DNA of 64,000 nt, from NCBI RefSeq assembly GCF_963259705.1, contig NC_081844.1:104930671-104994670 (forward strand). The letters run 5' to 3'. Below, in pieces: positions 27,874 to 39,960 of this stretch (within the stretch, counting starts at the first letter, position 1; every line of letters starts with the position of its first letter). Below the pieces are notes generated by a model, which did not search any database, had not been told where the DNA came from, and saw nothing but the letters and a program-made list of their open reading frames with translations. The stretch comes from Myotis daubentonii (Eukaryota > Chordata > Mammalia > Chiroptera > Vespertilionidae). Position numbers and translations under genes: made by a program.

Positions 27874-30615
27874 TGATGTTCACCCCCAGTCAGGAGAATA
27901 AAAATCTGCAAATGTTAGAAAGAAGATACAGCTAAATATTAGGCTTTGGTGGAAGAATTATCCGATAAATGTGGCCAAGATGAACAATCTATGGAGCCCC
28001 TGCAGAGGAGGGACACAGCAGTCAGGAAAGCTGGTGACAGTGCTGATGGTACTGAGAATCACCAGGAGTCCCTCCTAGGTGCTGGGAGGGCTGAGGGCTT
28101 TGCACTAATTCTCTTATCGAATTGTTGGCACAACTATGCCTCCTTTGCAGAAGGGAAAACCAAGGCATGGAGAGGTAAAGCTACTTGCCACCGACCCCTC
28201 TGAGTCCACCTTCCTTTACCTCGGTGCCACGTAGGCTCCGAAATGCTACGTAAACTGTCCAAGCTGGAGGAGGGATCCAAACCCAGCCTTGTCTCAGGAG
28301 CCTGCGTGGTTTCCACTCTCCCGGTCTGCCTCCATGGAGAGCGATGTAGGTTGTCAATAGTGACAAGCTGAGAGGAGACAGCCCTTTCCACGAGGCAGGC
28401 CTCTGGTACCCTCCCCATACGGCCCCATGCCCACCTCTCAGAAGGGGCAGCTGGGCAGGCTGGAGCAGGTGACACCAGGGGAAGCTGCTTGCTTCCGGTC
28501 TGGAGCCTCTCCTCTTCCCTCTCCTCGGGGATTTCCCAATGCTTACAAGTTTCACATCTCCTGTCTCTGGCCAGATGGTTCCAGAAGGCCCAGGGGCAGG
28601 GCCGGTTAGTCCTGGGTTGGGGGCGAGGGTCAGGAGGACCAGCGTGACCCTGTGCAGGCTGACTCAGTGGCCGAGCCTCAGGCTTCACAGCTGTAAAATG
28701 GGCAGGGACAATCACAGCCTCTGGGTACAGCTCACAGCAGATGGGATGCTTCAGCTGGAAGGCCGGGCCAACTCATATCCATCCTTTAAAGAGAACCGGT
28801 CTTGGCCTCAATCATGAAGCAGAGCAGAGCAGGGAGCAGCTGTGGCCTGGGGTGGGGTAGGGGACCCTCCCCTTTCCCTCTCTCTCCCAGCCAGCTAAAG
28901 AAGCCCCAAACTCATAAAGAAGCAAACTGATAGGTTAGCAGAGGCCTTCCTAGGCTTTGGAACCTGCATCTCAGGGTTCGGACAGGGTCAAATAGACCCT
29001 GAGCACAGTAACAGCAGCAGCAACAGGCGAGCTCACAAGGACGGGTGCACGGGACAGGCATCTTAAAAGTGCATCAGGGCCTGTAGACAAACATGCAATA
29101 CTTGCAGGGAGTGGTAAGTTGGAGATCTCAACATTAGGGACAAAAAGAGATGTAGATGCAGCACACTGCAACCAGAGGGGGTTCACCCCAGTATCCTCCC
29201 TGCCCCACCCCACCCCGTCCAGACTTGAGGGTCCCTCTGGTTCCCGCTAACCCACAGCAGAATCCGTGTGTGTGTGTGGGGGGGGGGGCGGGGGCGGGGT
29301 GTGGACAACTGCCTTCTCCAGCTAATTTTAAGGCGAGAGAAAGAACAGGTCATTAACAGGGACCTGGGAGTCTCCGACTGTGTGTGGGGCGGGGAAGGAA
29401 GCATCACTCAGGGACCCGGAGAGAATGGAAAGCAGGGACCTTGGAGGGGACCATGCGTTGACCTTCTGAGGAGAGGTGCCTACGGAGTGAGGAGGTAGGT
29501 GGGAGGATGTGCTACTTTGCATTCAGTTTGAAAGAGGGTGTTGGCTGGAGGACAGAGGAAAAGGCGGCGGCACGGGCCCATGCAGGGGCCGACTTGGGGG
29601 ACTGCAGAGAGCGCGTCCCCATGGGCTCACCCCAGCCTCTCCTGCTGCTGTTGGAGCTTTCTCTGGGCCTGTGCGGGATTGCCTGCAGAGGGGACGAGGA
29701 CGGTCACCTTCACAGAGAGGGACTGTTTCCCCCTCCATTCTCTGAGGCTGGGAATGGGAGCACCATCTACCTGGTGGAATCCTCTGGATGGCAAAGCTGC
29801 ACCCGCGGGGAAGAAGGGCAGGGCAGCTCCACACGCCAGCAGCCACACGCGAAGGCACAGAATTGGGTGCTGGCCTCAGAGCCGTGTGCCCCGAGGGATG
29901 GGCCTGGCTGGCGTGCAGCATCCCTGTCCTCACCGGCGCTCCTAGAGGCTGTGGGGTGGCAGGTGGGGGAGGGCCTCGTGCCAGCCACACTGCCCTGTCT
30001 CCTGTCAGCCACCAAGACCCTCCTCCCTCCCAGACTGGACAGTCCTCCCCTCCCCTCCCCAGTCCTGGGATAAGCATGACAGAGGATGAACCGGTTGCTG
30101 CAGGCCAGACTTCGAGGAGCAATATTTTCCACTTCCTCAGAGGTAACAATTTCAATCTTTTCAAAAAACATATGTTTTTCATCCTCTCTCTCTCTCTCTT
30201 CTGTTTGAGCTGAGGCACCTCCGAAGTTCAGGGTGGGTGGGAGGAAGTGCTTATTTGGACTTCCTGCCAGCCTCCCTCTCTCGCCTGCCCTGTTTTTGAC
30301 TCGGGCAGCCGATCCTCAGAGAGCTCCCTGCTCCCAGGGAAACCCCCCAGGCCCGAAAGGGTGGGTGGGGTGTGGGCAGGGGGCAGCGGAGGGGGAGGCA
30401 GACTTCTCAGCTCGATAGAAGAGGAAAAGGCTTGCCCGCTCCTCCTCCGGGCAAGCTGGAGAGGGCAGAGGGGTGGGAGGGGAGGGTGGGTGCAAGAAAA
30501 GCAAAAACAATGTTACCTGCAGCCCAGAGAGGCAGCTGTGGCCCCCTCCGGCTGCACCTCCAAGGAAGAGCTGTGGGCCCCAAAGCGCGTGTGTACCCCT
30601 AAGATGTGGCTGAGG
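27874..30615. other. Intergenic, LCP2 upstream
   Basis: No exon recognised. A minus-strand MIR lies at about 28080-28230 (GGGAAAACCAAGGCATGGAG) and a partial plus MIR at about 28650-28710. A GT plus G-run tract (potential G-quadruplex) is at 29266-29302. The 231-codon minus frame at 29523-30218 and its neighbours are GC-rich chance frames. Confidence 0.5.
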
Positions 30616-30866
30616 CCCTGACCGGTTCGGCTCAGTGGATAGAGCGTCGGTCTGCGGACTGAAGGGTCCCAGGTTCGATTCCGGTCAAGGGCACGTACCT
30701 TGGTTGTGGGCACATCCTCAGTAGGGGGTGTGCAGGAGGCAGCTGGTCCATGTTTCTCTCTCATCGATGTTTCTAACTCTCTATCCCTTTCCCTTCCTCT
30801 CTGTAAAAATCAATAAAATATATTTAAAAAATAAAAGTGTACCTTTTAATAAAAAAAAAAAAAAAG
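30616..30866 (+). mobile_element. Ves SINE
   Basis: A near-canonical copy: CCCTGACCGGTTCGGCTCAG, then GGATAGAGCGTCGGTCTGCG, GGTTCGATTCCGGTCAAGGG (intact B-box-like motif), the TCTCTCTCATCGATG body and an AT-rich tail ending in 15 A. The flanking 14-bp duplication is AGATGTGGCTGAGG versus AGATGAGGCTGAGG, one mismatch. Confidence 0.96.
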
Positions 30867-31559
30867 AGATGAGGCTGAGGTTTGACCAACAAGCCCAGCA
30901 GCCCAGCGTGGGTCCAGCTCTTTCTGCCTCTTAGCACGATTGATCCTCACAAAAGCCCTGCATGTGGACCTGCGAGGAGACAGCAATGCTCCAGTCTTAC
31001 AGATGCCCAGACTGGCATTCGCTTGCCCGGGTTCCCACAGCTCAGAGATGCGGGGTAGGATGCCCACTCATGGCCGGGGGCTTTCCGTCTGTTCTACCTG
31101 TATGACTTGGCCCTTCCTCTTGGCTTGTCACTGAGCGGATGACTTTGGGTCTGGACTTTCCTGCTTCACCTGTGGCCTGGTGCCGGTGGTGTCGTCAGCC
31201 CCCGCGGAGCTCCTGATGTTGGCTGCACTCCCTGCCTTGAAAATATCCGTGCCCTGCCCACCAGGCTTCACCTGCCCTTGTGGACTTCTGACCCGGACAG
31301 AGTGCATCTCCCAGTACACTGCCCCAGGAGGGGCCCCTGCTGGGCTCACCAGCTCCTTAGACCTCACAGTAGGTGAGTGTCGGGGCTTTGCCCTGAGTGT
31401 GTTGCTGGCAGTGTGGAGGGAATGGGGGACAAAGACAGTGAGTCCCCTAGAAGGAGCAGGGTAGGGGTTTGGGGAGAAGAGGACGCATCTAGAAAACACG
31501 TCCTTTGTCTACCCAACCCTTCCAGGAGGCCTCAAGGGTTTGGGGAAAATAAATGCTAG

Positions 31560-31745
31560 ATTCTCATACCTATTATATCCTGTAAGCCTCTGACCACTCT
31601 GTGCAAGGGAGATGGAAGCGTGCATCCCCATTTCACAGATCACAGAGTGAAGCTTGGGAGGAAAAATGCTCGTCCAAGGGCTCACACATCATCAGAGGCG
31701 GAATGCGGTTTGAAACCAGACCTGTCTGACACTAAGACTCTTTCC
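31560..31745 (-). repeat. MIR
   Basis: Landmarks CATCCCCATTTCACAGATCA, GGCGGAATGCGGTTTGAAAC and GACTCTTTCCACTGAG in minus orientation. Another minus MIR remnant is at about 30935-31060. Confidence 0.7.
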
Positions 31746-31922
31746 ACTGAGAGGTGCGGTTTCCAAGGAGGGAAATTTTACTTGGTGTCTAGCCAGTATT
31801 TACCTAGAACAGGTCGTGCCATACTTACTAGGCTATGAAAGAAAGGATATTTTGCCTCTGAGTTTTCGTAAAATAATGATTCTTGGTTTTTCTCTAATTA
31901 AAAATAAAAGATAAAAACAGGT

Positions 31923-32103
31923 CCTGGCCTGTGTGGCTCTCAGCTGAGCGTCATCCCAGGCACTGAAAGGTCTCCAGTTCGATTCCCAGTCAGGGCCCAT
32001 GCCCAGGTTGAGGGCTGGATCCCCAGTCTGGGTGCATGGGGGAGGCAACCAGTCGATGTTTCTCTAAAATCATTTTGGGGGAAAAATAAATAAATAAACA
32101 TTT
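31923..32103 (+). mobile_element. Ves-like SINE, diverged
   Basis: The head CCTGGCCTGTGTGGCTCTCA followed by AGTTCGATTCCCAGTCAGGG and GGCTGGATCCCCAGTCTGGG is a Ves variant with a short body and an AAATAAATAAAT tail. No clean target duplication was found. It abuts the next SINE at 32120. Confidence 0.85.
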
Positions 32104-32119
32104 AAAAAGAGCTTTTAAG

Positions 32120-32315
32120 CCCTAGCTGGTTTGGCTCAGTGGATAGAGCGTCAGCCTGTGGACTGAAGGGTCCCAGGTTTGATTCTGGTCAAGGGCACAC
32201 GCCCCGGTTGCAGGCTTGATCCCCAGTAGGGGGCATGCAGGAGGCAGCCAATCAATGATTCTCTCTCATCATTGATGTTTCTATCTCTCTCTGCCTCTCC
32301 CTTTCTCTCTGAAAT

Positions 32316-32378
<63 letters not shown>

Positions 32379-32379
32379 T
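32120..32379 (+). mobile_element. Ves SINE with (TA)n tail
   Basis: CCCTAGCTGGTTTGGCTCAG, GGTCCCAGGTTTGATTCTGG and CAGGCTTGATCCCCAGTAGG are followed by the pyrimidine body and a (TA)n expansion of about 28 units at 32319-32374. The perfect 14-bp target duplication AAAAGAGCTTTTAA is at 32105-32118 and 32380-32393. Confidence 0.95.
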
Positions 32380-32744
32380 AAAAGAGCTTTTAAAAAGCAG
32401 TGTAGCAATTCTAGTGCAGGATTAGTGGTGCAGGCTCACTGAGTTGAACCCCTCAAATGCGTAGTGCATGTAGGCAGCCACCCACTCTGGGGGATGGCTC
32501 AGCTGGGTCGGGCTGAGTGGGGATGGGAGGCCAGGGTGGAGGAGGGGAGTCATACGAGGGGGGCGAAAGGCCAGCCCTCATTCCTTCCCGTCTGGGTCCC
32601 CGAGGAAGCCTGCTTGCTCTGCTGTGGGGACCCCTAGAGTTGTCTGGCCAATGAAAACCATCCTCTGTGGTGTGGGAAGACCCCTGTGTCCTTCTGATAA
32701 GTTACCCTATGACTTGGTTGGCAGAGTTGGGTTCTGTCACTTGC

Positions 32745-33010
32745 AACCTCTCTGTTCGGGCTGTTGTAACAAAATACCATGGACCAGGCATCCGATAAAC
32801 GGCAGATATTTATTTCTCCCAGTTCTGGAAGCCCAACATCAGGCTGCCAGCATGCTCGTGTTCTGGTGACCGTCTATGTTATCAGCCAAGCCGGGACTTT
32901 TTGAAAGTGGAAGGTGCCCTATTAATGCCGTGCCAGGTCAGCAGGCATAGTCCGGGGCCATCACTGGCAAATGGGGACATACAGGCACCCGAATCACACA
33001 GTTCTCACCA
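32745..33010 (-). repeat. Ancient LTR-like repeat fragment
   Basis: Plus strand GGGCTGTTGTAACAAAATAC, CATGGACCAGGCATCC and ATTTATTTCTCCCAGTTCTG are landmarks of an old mammalian LTR-type repeat in antisense. A related element is found in sense at 58590-59258. Exact subfamily not asserted. Confidence 0.55.
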
Positions 33011-33353
33011 GAATTATCCTGGGGCCGTGGCCAGTCTTCCCCTGCGAGGTCTCATCTGCCTACTGACGCAGAATTCCCCGTCCTCACCCATCCTGGCACG
33101 TGGCGACTCTATTTGCATTTAGCAGCAAATCAGAATCCATTGGCCAGAGGCAGGAGCCCCAAATGTAACTCAGGAGGGGGCACGTTTGAGCACATAGACA
33201 GCAGCCCAGCGGCTGCTGGTTCCCAGCTACGTGACGGGTTCCCTCAGGGCAGTGCCATTTCCGCCCCTTACTGGAACTGGAGGGCTGCTTTTCCTTAAAC
33301 CAGGGAGGCTCACAGGTTCACAGCTCTAAATTTAATGTGTGAAAAGCCAAGAG

Positions 33354-33576
33354 GCCTGGCCCGCGTGGCTCAGTGGTTGAGCATCAACCCATGAGGGAGG
33401 CAGAGAGGTCACGGTTCAATTCCAGGTCAGGGCACATGCCTGGCTTGTGGGCTCGATCCCCAGCGGGGGGGGGGGGGGGGGCGTGCTGAAGGCAGCGGAT
33501 CAATGATATTCTCTCATTATTGATGTTTCTACCTCTCTTCCTCTCTCTGAAATCAATTAAAAAAAATACATATTTT
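33354..33576 (+). mobile_element. Ves SINE with 17-base G run
   Basis: The head is CCTGGCCCGCGTGGCTCAGT, with GTTCAATTCCAGGTCAGGG and GGCTCGATCCCCAGCG followed by 17 G (33465-33481) where other copies have five or six. The perfect 12-bp duplication AAAAGCCAAGAG is at 33342-33353 and 33577-33588. Confidence 0.95.
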
Positions 33577-33588
33577 AAAAGCCAAGAG

Positions 33589-35168
33589 AAATGTCCGATT
33601 CTCACAACCAGCCTCTCTCCCTCCTCCTCACCTCCACCGTTGTTCCTTGCTGTCTGTTACTGAGTTTCAGGCCCCCTTGCAGGCATCAACACGTACCCTG
33701 ATTGCCAGGGTGATGATTTAGGGTCTCTCGTGTAGGTGACTCCAAGGCCCGCATTCCCCTGATCTGCAGCATCCCCTCCCACAGGCCCTTTGTTCCCATG
33801 CCCGTGGCCTCCTGTGTGAACCTGGGAACTCAGAGGGACTCGGCTTCATTCCAGAGACCTGCTGGAATGATCCTCTGGTCCAGCTTCTCTTCCCAAGTGC
33901 AGGTCCTCAGCAGCTCCAAACCGCAGACAACTCTCTCCTTCTAAAGAGAGAACTATAGGAGTCGAGACTCAGACTCTGGAGTCAGGATCACATGTTCCAA
34001 TCCCAGCTCTGTTACACTCCCGCTGTGTGACCTTGGGCAGCTTAGTTGACGTCCCTGTGTCACAGTTTCCAGAGGGGGATGAGGCAGGTTAAATGGCATC
34101 AACCTCACTGAGCAGTTATGAGGATTCAGTGAAGTAAAATTGCAAGACGAAGCCAGACCATAGAAAGTGATCCTTTCTGGCATTTTCCACTGTTGAGAAC
34201 ATATCTGCCTTGTTCACTCTTCCCCGGGGACTAGCCCAGATGAGCAGTTAGTTCTTCATTTCTGTGGGCTCCCTGAGTTGCATATAACACCAAGCTCTTC
34301 TTTTTCGTATCACATGTGCCTGGGAATCAGTTGCCTACACCTCTCTGGAACGTTTCTCATGTAGACATACAGCAGCAGTGGTAGAGCTGAGCCTCCCTGA
34401 GAATTAAGAAGAGGCACTGCGACCTCGTAGGCTCATCAGTCAGGGGCAAATGCCAGTGCGCGAAGCAAGCCTGGTAGGAAGAACAGTGTAGGATGATGAC
34501 AGGTGGCAACTGACTGTGGGCATCCATCAGGAAGATGATCAAGAGGGGTGGGGACTGGGGCAAACAGGGAGCAGTTCCAGCTGACTGTCGCCATATTTAA
34601 AATGGAGGCCGCTAGTGCAAGAAAGGGGCCCAGATCTTTGCTTATATGTAGCTAAAAAGCTAGATTTTATGTTTACAAAAAAAAAAACCCCAAAAACACA
34701 CATCACAGGAAATGCCATCGATGTCATAACCAAAATCTGTGAATATGTTTGGTTACATGGCAATGGGGAGTTGAGGTTCCTATCATACTGGCCTTAAAAC
34801 AGGGAAATTATCCTGCAATGTCCGAGTGGGCCCAGTGGAACCACCAGGGTCCTTTACCAATGGGAGAGGGAGGCAGAGTCAATAGGAGACGTGGATGTGG
34901 AAGAAAGGCTCAGAGAGACGCACCGTGGCTGGTTTGAAGAAGGAGGCCACAAGCCAACGAATGTGGGTGGCCTCCGGCAGCTGGGAAAGGCAGGGACCCA
35001 GATTCTCCCCTGGACCCTTCGGGAAGGAACGCAGCCTCTATTTTAGCATCGTGAGGCCTGGTTCAGGGATTCAACCTCTAGAAGTGTAAGAGGATGGATC
35101 TGTGCTGTTTTGCATCACTAGTTTATGGTAATTTGTAACAGCAGCAACAGAACACAAAGGTATCGCCT
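33589..35168. other. Intergenic with one MIR
   Basis: A plus-strand MIR is at about 33945-34185 (CTCTGGAGTCAGGATCACAT, TGTGTGACCTTGGGCAGC). No exon recognised in the rest. Confidence 0.55.
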
Positions 35169-35382
35169 AAGTTTTACAAGAAGCCAGGTGAGACAAGCAA
35201 ACCACGTGTTGGCTGTGGGGAGTACCTGTGAGCCACTTCCGATGTAGAATCACTGAATGATGTGATTGTTTAAGGTGGAAGGATTTCCATGACCTCATCA
35301 GTGGCTGGGAGGTGACCACAATCACATCGGGGTGACTCACACTAGGGACTTCGGTTCCGAGGACAGGACTCATGCCACTGTC
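35169..35382 (+). repeat. 214-bp segmental duplication, copy 1
   Basis: Aligns without gaps to 36115-36328 (offset 946), with about six mismatches, mostly clustered at GATGTGATTGTTT versus GACACGATTTTTT. The unit begins AAGTTTTACAAGAAGCCAGG and ends GCCACTGTC. No coding or known repeat identity was recognised. Confidence 0.93.
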
Positions 35383-35771
35383 TGAGCATCCGCAGAAGGC
35401 AAATGCAGGTGAGCTAATGTCGGGTAGGTCCCTGTCAGTGTGACATTCCCATTAAAAGCACTTACGCCTTACAGAAACATACTGCACAGGGCCAGGAGGA
35501 GAGAGAGGTAGAGCCATTTGAGTGGTGGGGACCATTTTGCCTACTGTTGTAATTAAAAAAAAAAAAAAAGATGCCCGGGTGAGCTCAAGAAGGCCAAGGA
35601 CAGGTGCTGTCTTCAGAACGCAAACCCAGGGCAAGAGCAAACTTCCTTCTAGACACGAGGCATCGTGCTCAGCCCTTTCTCTGTCACGGCAGTTCACTCG
35701 GCTGGCCACTTCCCAGGCTGATGTTCCTGTTTCTCAAGCTAGTCACACTTTATTTCTTTAGTTTCTGTTTA

Positions 35772-35775
<4 letters not shown>

Positions 35776-35826
<51 letters not shown>
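35776..35826 (+). repeat. (GT)n microsatellite
   Basis: About 25 GT units lying between the two 214-bp duplicates. Confidence 0.95.
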
Positions 35827-35827
<1 letters not shown>

Positions 35828-36024
35828 TTTCTGAGAATCTGTTCTGTTCCCCCAGAGAGACCTGCCAGGAGGGAGAACATGAACGGACATGTCTTCCTTC
35901 AGCACCGTTGCTGGCACGGTTTTCTGGGCCCTGGTCCTGCAGCACTTGGTGCAGTAAGGACTACTGAGACCGTGCAGATTGAGAGTTGAACCCTTGGGAA
36001 CTCGAACCAGCACCCGTTGGTTTA

Positions 36025-36089
36025 GGAGAGGTGCTGCCTGGGCTGGGGGGAGAGGAGATGAGCTAAGCATCCTCTCCCAAACATGCACG
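36025..36089 (+). repeat. 65-bp duplicate block, copy 1
   Basis: GGAGAGGTGCTGCC to CCCAAACATGCACG recurs at 37242-37306 (offset 1217) with about six mismatches and no gap. It directly precedes the second 214-bp duplicate. Confidence 0.85.
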
Positions 36090-36114
36090 CTCCCCTTGTA
36101 ACTATGGAGCGATC

Positions 36115-36328
36115 AAGTTTTACAAGAAGCCAGGTGAGGCAAGCAAACCACGTGTTGGCTGTGGGGAGTACCTGTGAGCCACTTCCGATGTAGAATCACT
36201 GAATGACACGATTTTTTAAGGTGGAAGGATTTCCATGACCTCATCAGTGGCTGGGAGGTGACCACAATCACATCGGGGTGACTCACACTAGGGACTTCGG
36301 TTCCGAGGACAGGACTCGTGCCACTGTC
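36115..36328 (+). repeat. 214-bp segmental duplication, copy 2
   Basis: Partner of 35169-35382. The short string TATGGAGCGA(T/C)CAAG occurs just before it (about 36104) and again just after it (about 36342), as if a larger unit were repeated. Confidence 0.93.
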
Positions 36329-36594
36329 CTCACCAGACATGTATGGAGCGACCAAGTCCCCCCAAGGGGCCGCTCGTGGTGTCCGTGAGCCGTGGCTGTG
36401 CTGTGTGGACCACAGTGCTCCTCTCCACCAACCCCACCCCCAGAAAATGACTGACAGCCCTTACTTCAGGTGTTCTCTTCAGTTCGCCACAGTGCCTGCT
36501 CCTTCCCATTATCTTGTACCACCCCCTCCACGCATTTATATTAAGCCAAGCCCCTAAAAGAGTTTGAGTTGGTGACAACTGAGCCTTATCCAAG

Positions 36595-36760
36595 TCCCAC
36601 ATTCAACTCTATTCACTTATCCACTCATCCAACAAATAGATATTGAGCACCTACTATGTGCCAAGAATGTTACAGGTCATGAGGATTCACCAGTGAGCAA
36701 CAGATAAAGCGCCTGGTCTTATGGAGCCACAGAATGATGCTGGTAATGGCAGTGAAGGTG
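36595..36760 (-). repeat. L2 LINE 3' end, antisense
   Basis: ATTGAGCACCTACTATGTGC, then CACCAGTGAGCAACAGATAA is the reverse complement of the standard L2 3' end. Confidence 0.7.
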
Positions 36761-37241
36761 ATTATTAACTGAGTCCTGAATCCCCAGCCTCTACAGCAGT
36801 GCCCAGCCCAAACCAGAGGCCTGAGAACTCTTTTTGAATCAATGAGTGAATGATAGAGAGAAGGAAGGAGAACAGCTGATACTTGAGAACTCTGCAGCCC
36901 AGAGGGGCGAAGCCACTGGCCTAAAGCCACACAGCAGCGCGTGGCAGAGCCTTGGCCTCCCGGCCACGGTCCTGTGCTCCCCACCACCTCATGGAAGTGT
37001 CCCCTGTCTTCCCGAAGCTCCTGGTGTTCACGCGTCGCTTTTCCCTGGACCCAGCTGCGTCTTTACTCTCCTCCCACTTTCTCCAGAATGTACTCTTCTG
37101 TTTGGCTGAACTTTCCCTTTTTCTGCAGGCCCAGCTCAACTGCAATATCCAGAGAGTCATCTGCACCATGTGGAAGAAACGGAACAGGAAGCCACGATGC
37201 CCAGCCTGGTTTCTCTAAGAGGGCAGTCTGCGCAGTGAGAC

Positions 37242-37306
37242 GGAGAGGTGCTGCCCGGGCTGGGGGGCGAGGGGGTGAGCTAAGTATCCTCTCCCAAACA
37301 TGCACG
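37242..37306 (+). repeat. 65-bp duplicate block, copy 2
   Basis: Partner of 36025-36089. Confidence 0.85.
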
Positions 37307-39520
37307 TTACTGAGCAACGATGGGGGTCATGCAGTTTGCCCTGATACCTGCCCGGGACTGGCCCTGAAGAACCTCACTCCATCTGCTCTTGTGAGCAGAG
37401 GGCCCCCGTCCTGTCCCCCCTTCCCACCTCCCCTCGCTGACCCATGTGGGGGGGGGGAGGAATGGGGGAGGTAGGGTGCTTCTCCAGCTCGCCTTCAGAC
37501 TCTTAGTCATTCCATCTCTGGTGTAACAGCAAAGTCTCCTCCATATTCTTTATCATAATATGTTAAAGCTATGCTTTAGATCACGTTCTATATTAGGCAC
37601 TTAGCACATCTGCAATCCTTGCATAGCCCATTTTACAAATCAGGGCGCTGGGCTCAAAGGTTACCCCACAGGTAAGTGATGGAGTTGGGCTCAATCCTAA
37701 GGTCTCCCTGGGTCTGATTCTGGAGCTTGTTTTTTTCTCCAGACGTAATCACCATTCATTCATTCATTATTTGTTTGTTCATTCATTCAGTATTTTTTTT
37801 TTAATCAAAGCCATACTATGTGCCAGACACGGTTCTAAGTGCTGGGTGAACAAGGTGAGCAAGACAGACCAAGCCCTGCTCTTAGAGAGCAGCAGGAGAG
37901 AAAACAATAAGGGAGAACGAATGCCTTGAGGCCTTTTCAGTAGGGTTAGCTGCTGTGGACACAAGGGACCCAGCCAGTGAGTGAGTGCAGGGGGCGGGCG
38001 GTCTTCTCCAATGGGTGGCTGGAGGTTGCTTTGTGCTGATAGAAGTCAAGTGCAGCTGGAAGGAAACAGTCCCCGGGAGGTGGGAGTCCAGTCTGGGGAC
38101 TGAGGCCGGCATCAGGAGGGTGGGGAGGCGCATCCTTGGGGAAGTCGCAAGGTGGTGCGGGCATCTTAGGTCCTCGTCACCAGCCCTGGTTTATTAAGTG
38201 GCAATATCCCCTCTCCCCTGTTATGTTTAATGTCACACAGCTCCTGTCCAACCCTAGTCCTTATTCTTGTTCCTTTTTTTCTCATTGTGCCTGGTTGGGC
38301 CCCTAGAGGTTTTTCTCCTACGACCACAGGCTGAGAAACCTAAAGCCACAATCACAGGGGAGGTAGCAGCAGCTGGAACAGCTGCCTCCAGCTCCACCTG
38401 GGGGCCTGTCTCCCAGCGGCACCCCTCTCCCCCTCACTGCTCCAGGGCGGCTGGTTCCCCGCTCCCATGTTCCCCATCTCTGTCCACAGCTGCACACATA
38501 CCTCCTCTCTCCCCCTCTGCCCAGCCCCCTCAGACAGGATACTTGGTCAGACCCAATGCCTGGCTTTGACTTCAGTTGCCTTGCCCAACCCTGGGCTTAG
38601 GAACCAACCGCTCCTGGCTCTTCTCAGCTCTTGCCTGGTCACCTGACAAGGACCCTAGGGCCCTGCGACCAGACACAGAGCCGCAGGCCCTCTTACCTGG
38701 AAAGTGGCGGCAGAATCCCTTCACATGGCCCGAGATGCAGACTGAGGACATTATCCTGTCTCTGCTCTGAGAATGTGGACAGCCCCTCCCCACGCTCCTC
38801 CCATCAGAGCTGAGCATCACCTTCCTGCACCTCCAAATAGGGGTTGGGGTCCTTCCCAAGGGCATCCTGGGGTGCTGTGCTTACCTCCCATGTAGCACCA
38901 ACCAGGAGTGGCCACCTGACCTCTCATCTCTCCCACCAGAAGGGGTCTCCTTGAGGACAGGAGTGACAAGGTGCCTGGCACAGAGGAATGAATGATCCTC
39001 AGGAGCCCTACTGGCCCAAGTTCAAGGCTCCTGCAGCTCTGCTGTCTGAACCCTGGGAAACAGCATGCGCTTGTTTCCATTTCTGTCTAGCACGTGGGAG
39101 TCCTTCAGCTTCCCCTCTGGTTTCTCCTAAAGAGCACTTCTGGGGACCTGTTAGCTCAGCTGGGGCTGGAGGCCCCAACACACATGTGTCAAGAGCACCC
39201 TCTGATTGCAAGCAGGGAGACCAGATGGCCTATGATGTAACCAAAACGGCATGTGAGGGTCTGTGCATCCCTGCGGACAACTCCAAGAGCCCCTGCTTTG
39301 AAGGTGGTGAATCCCTGGCACTGTGCAGGGTGCTGAGCCAGTCAGAGGGCAGGGGTGTGAGGGCAGCCGGACAGCGGCTTCCTGCACCGCCCACCCCCCA
39401 ATCCTTTCAGGTGGTCTGTTCCCCTCTTATTTTGTCTTATTTGAACAAAGCTATGATTTTTTTTTCTATCCATAAAGGTAAAACACAGTCACTGAGGGAA
39501 TATTAATAAAATACAAGCAA
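37307..39520. other. Intergenic with L2 and MIR remnants
   Basis: Minus-strand MIR at about 37585-37700 (CCCATTTTACAAATCAGGGC), minus L2 at about 37740-37915 (CATTCATTCATTATTTG, CATACTATGTGCCAGACACG), and a plus L2 tail at about 38935-38998 (AAGGTGCCTGGCACAGAGGA). No exon recognised. Confidence 0.55.
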
Positions 39521-39960
39521 GAAACAAATACAAGACATTAAAAATTAAACACTTAAAATTTTATTCTCTTTTAAAAAAAGTCTTTATCACTGTCACAATG
39601 GGGTCACACTCTTCATATAATTCTTTAAAACTTCTTTTTATTTTACAGGCAACCTATTGTGAACAGCTTTCCATGTGGTTGAATGCTATCCTGATGCAGT
39701 TTTTAAAAATGACAGTGAGTATCCTGTGGTATGAAGGTACTAGAGTTTATTTCAATTAATTTGAAATAAAGGTTTGGATTCTTGGCTCCAGATTTCACTG
39801 TTATGAACAACTCCGAAATGAGCTTTTTTGCTTTGTTTTGTTTTGGTTTTTTATTGTTGTTTTTAGAGCTAAACTGCTGTATGCTAAGATGTAGACTTGC
39901 TGGGTCAAGGATATGAACTTTAATAATTTTGCTACATCTCATCCCACTGCCCTCAACAAG
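39520..39960. repeat. Old L1-type LINE remnant
   Basis: ACTGTTATGAACAACTCCGA and CTTGCTGGGTCAAGGATATG resemble the 3' untranslated part of old L1 elements, the same class as at 20330-21330. Diverged. Confidence 0.5.

Noticed and set aside
29523..30218. 231-codon minus-strand frame with overlapping plus frames
   Set aside because: Open on both strands at once, which reflects GC-rich composition, not coding.
30616..30700. tRNA gene
   Set aside because: The A- and B-box-like motifs belong to the tRNA-derived head of a Ves SINE; there is no tRNA cloverleaf 3' half.
36941..37474. Possible retroviral or novel protein frame between duplicate blocks
   Set aside because: Several frames overlap on both strands, and no conserved motif was found.
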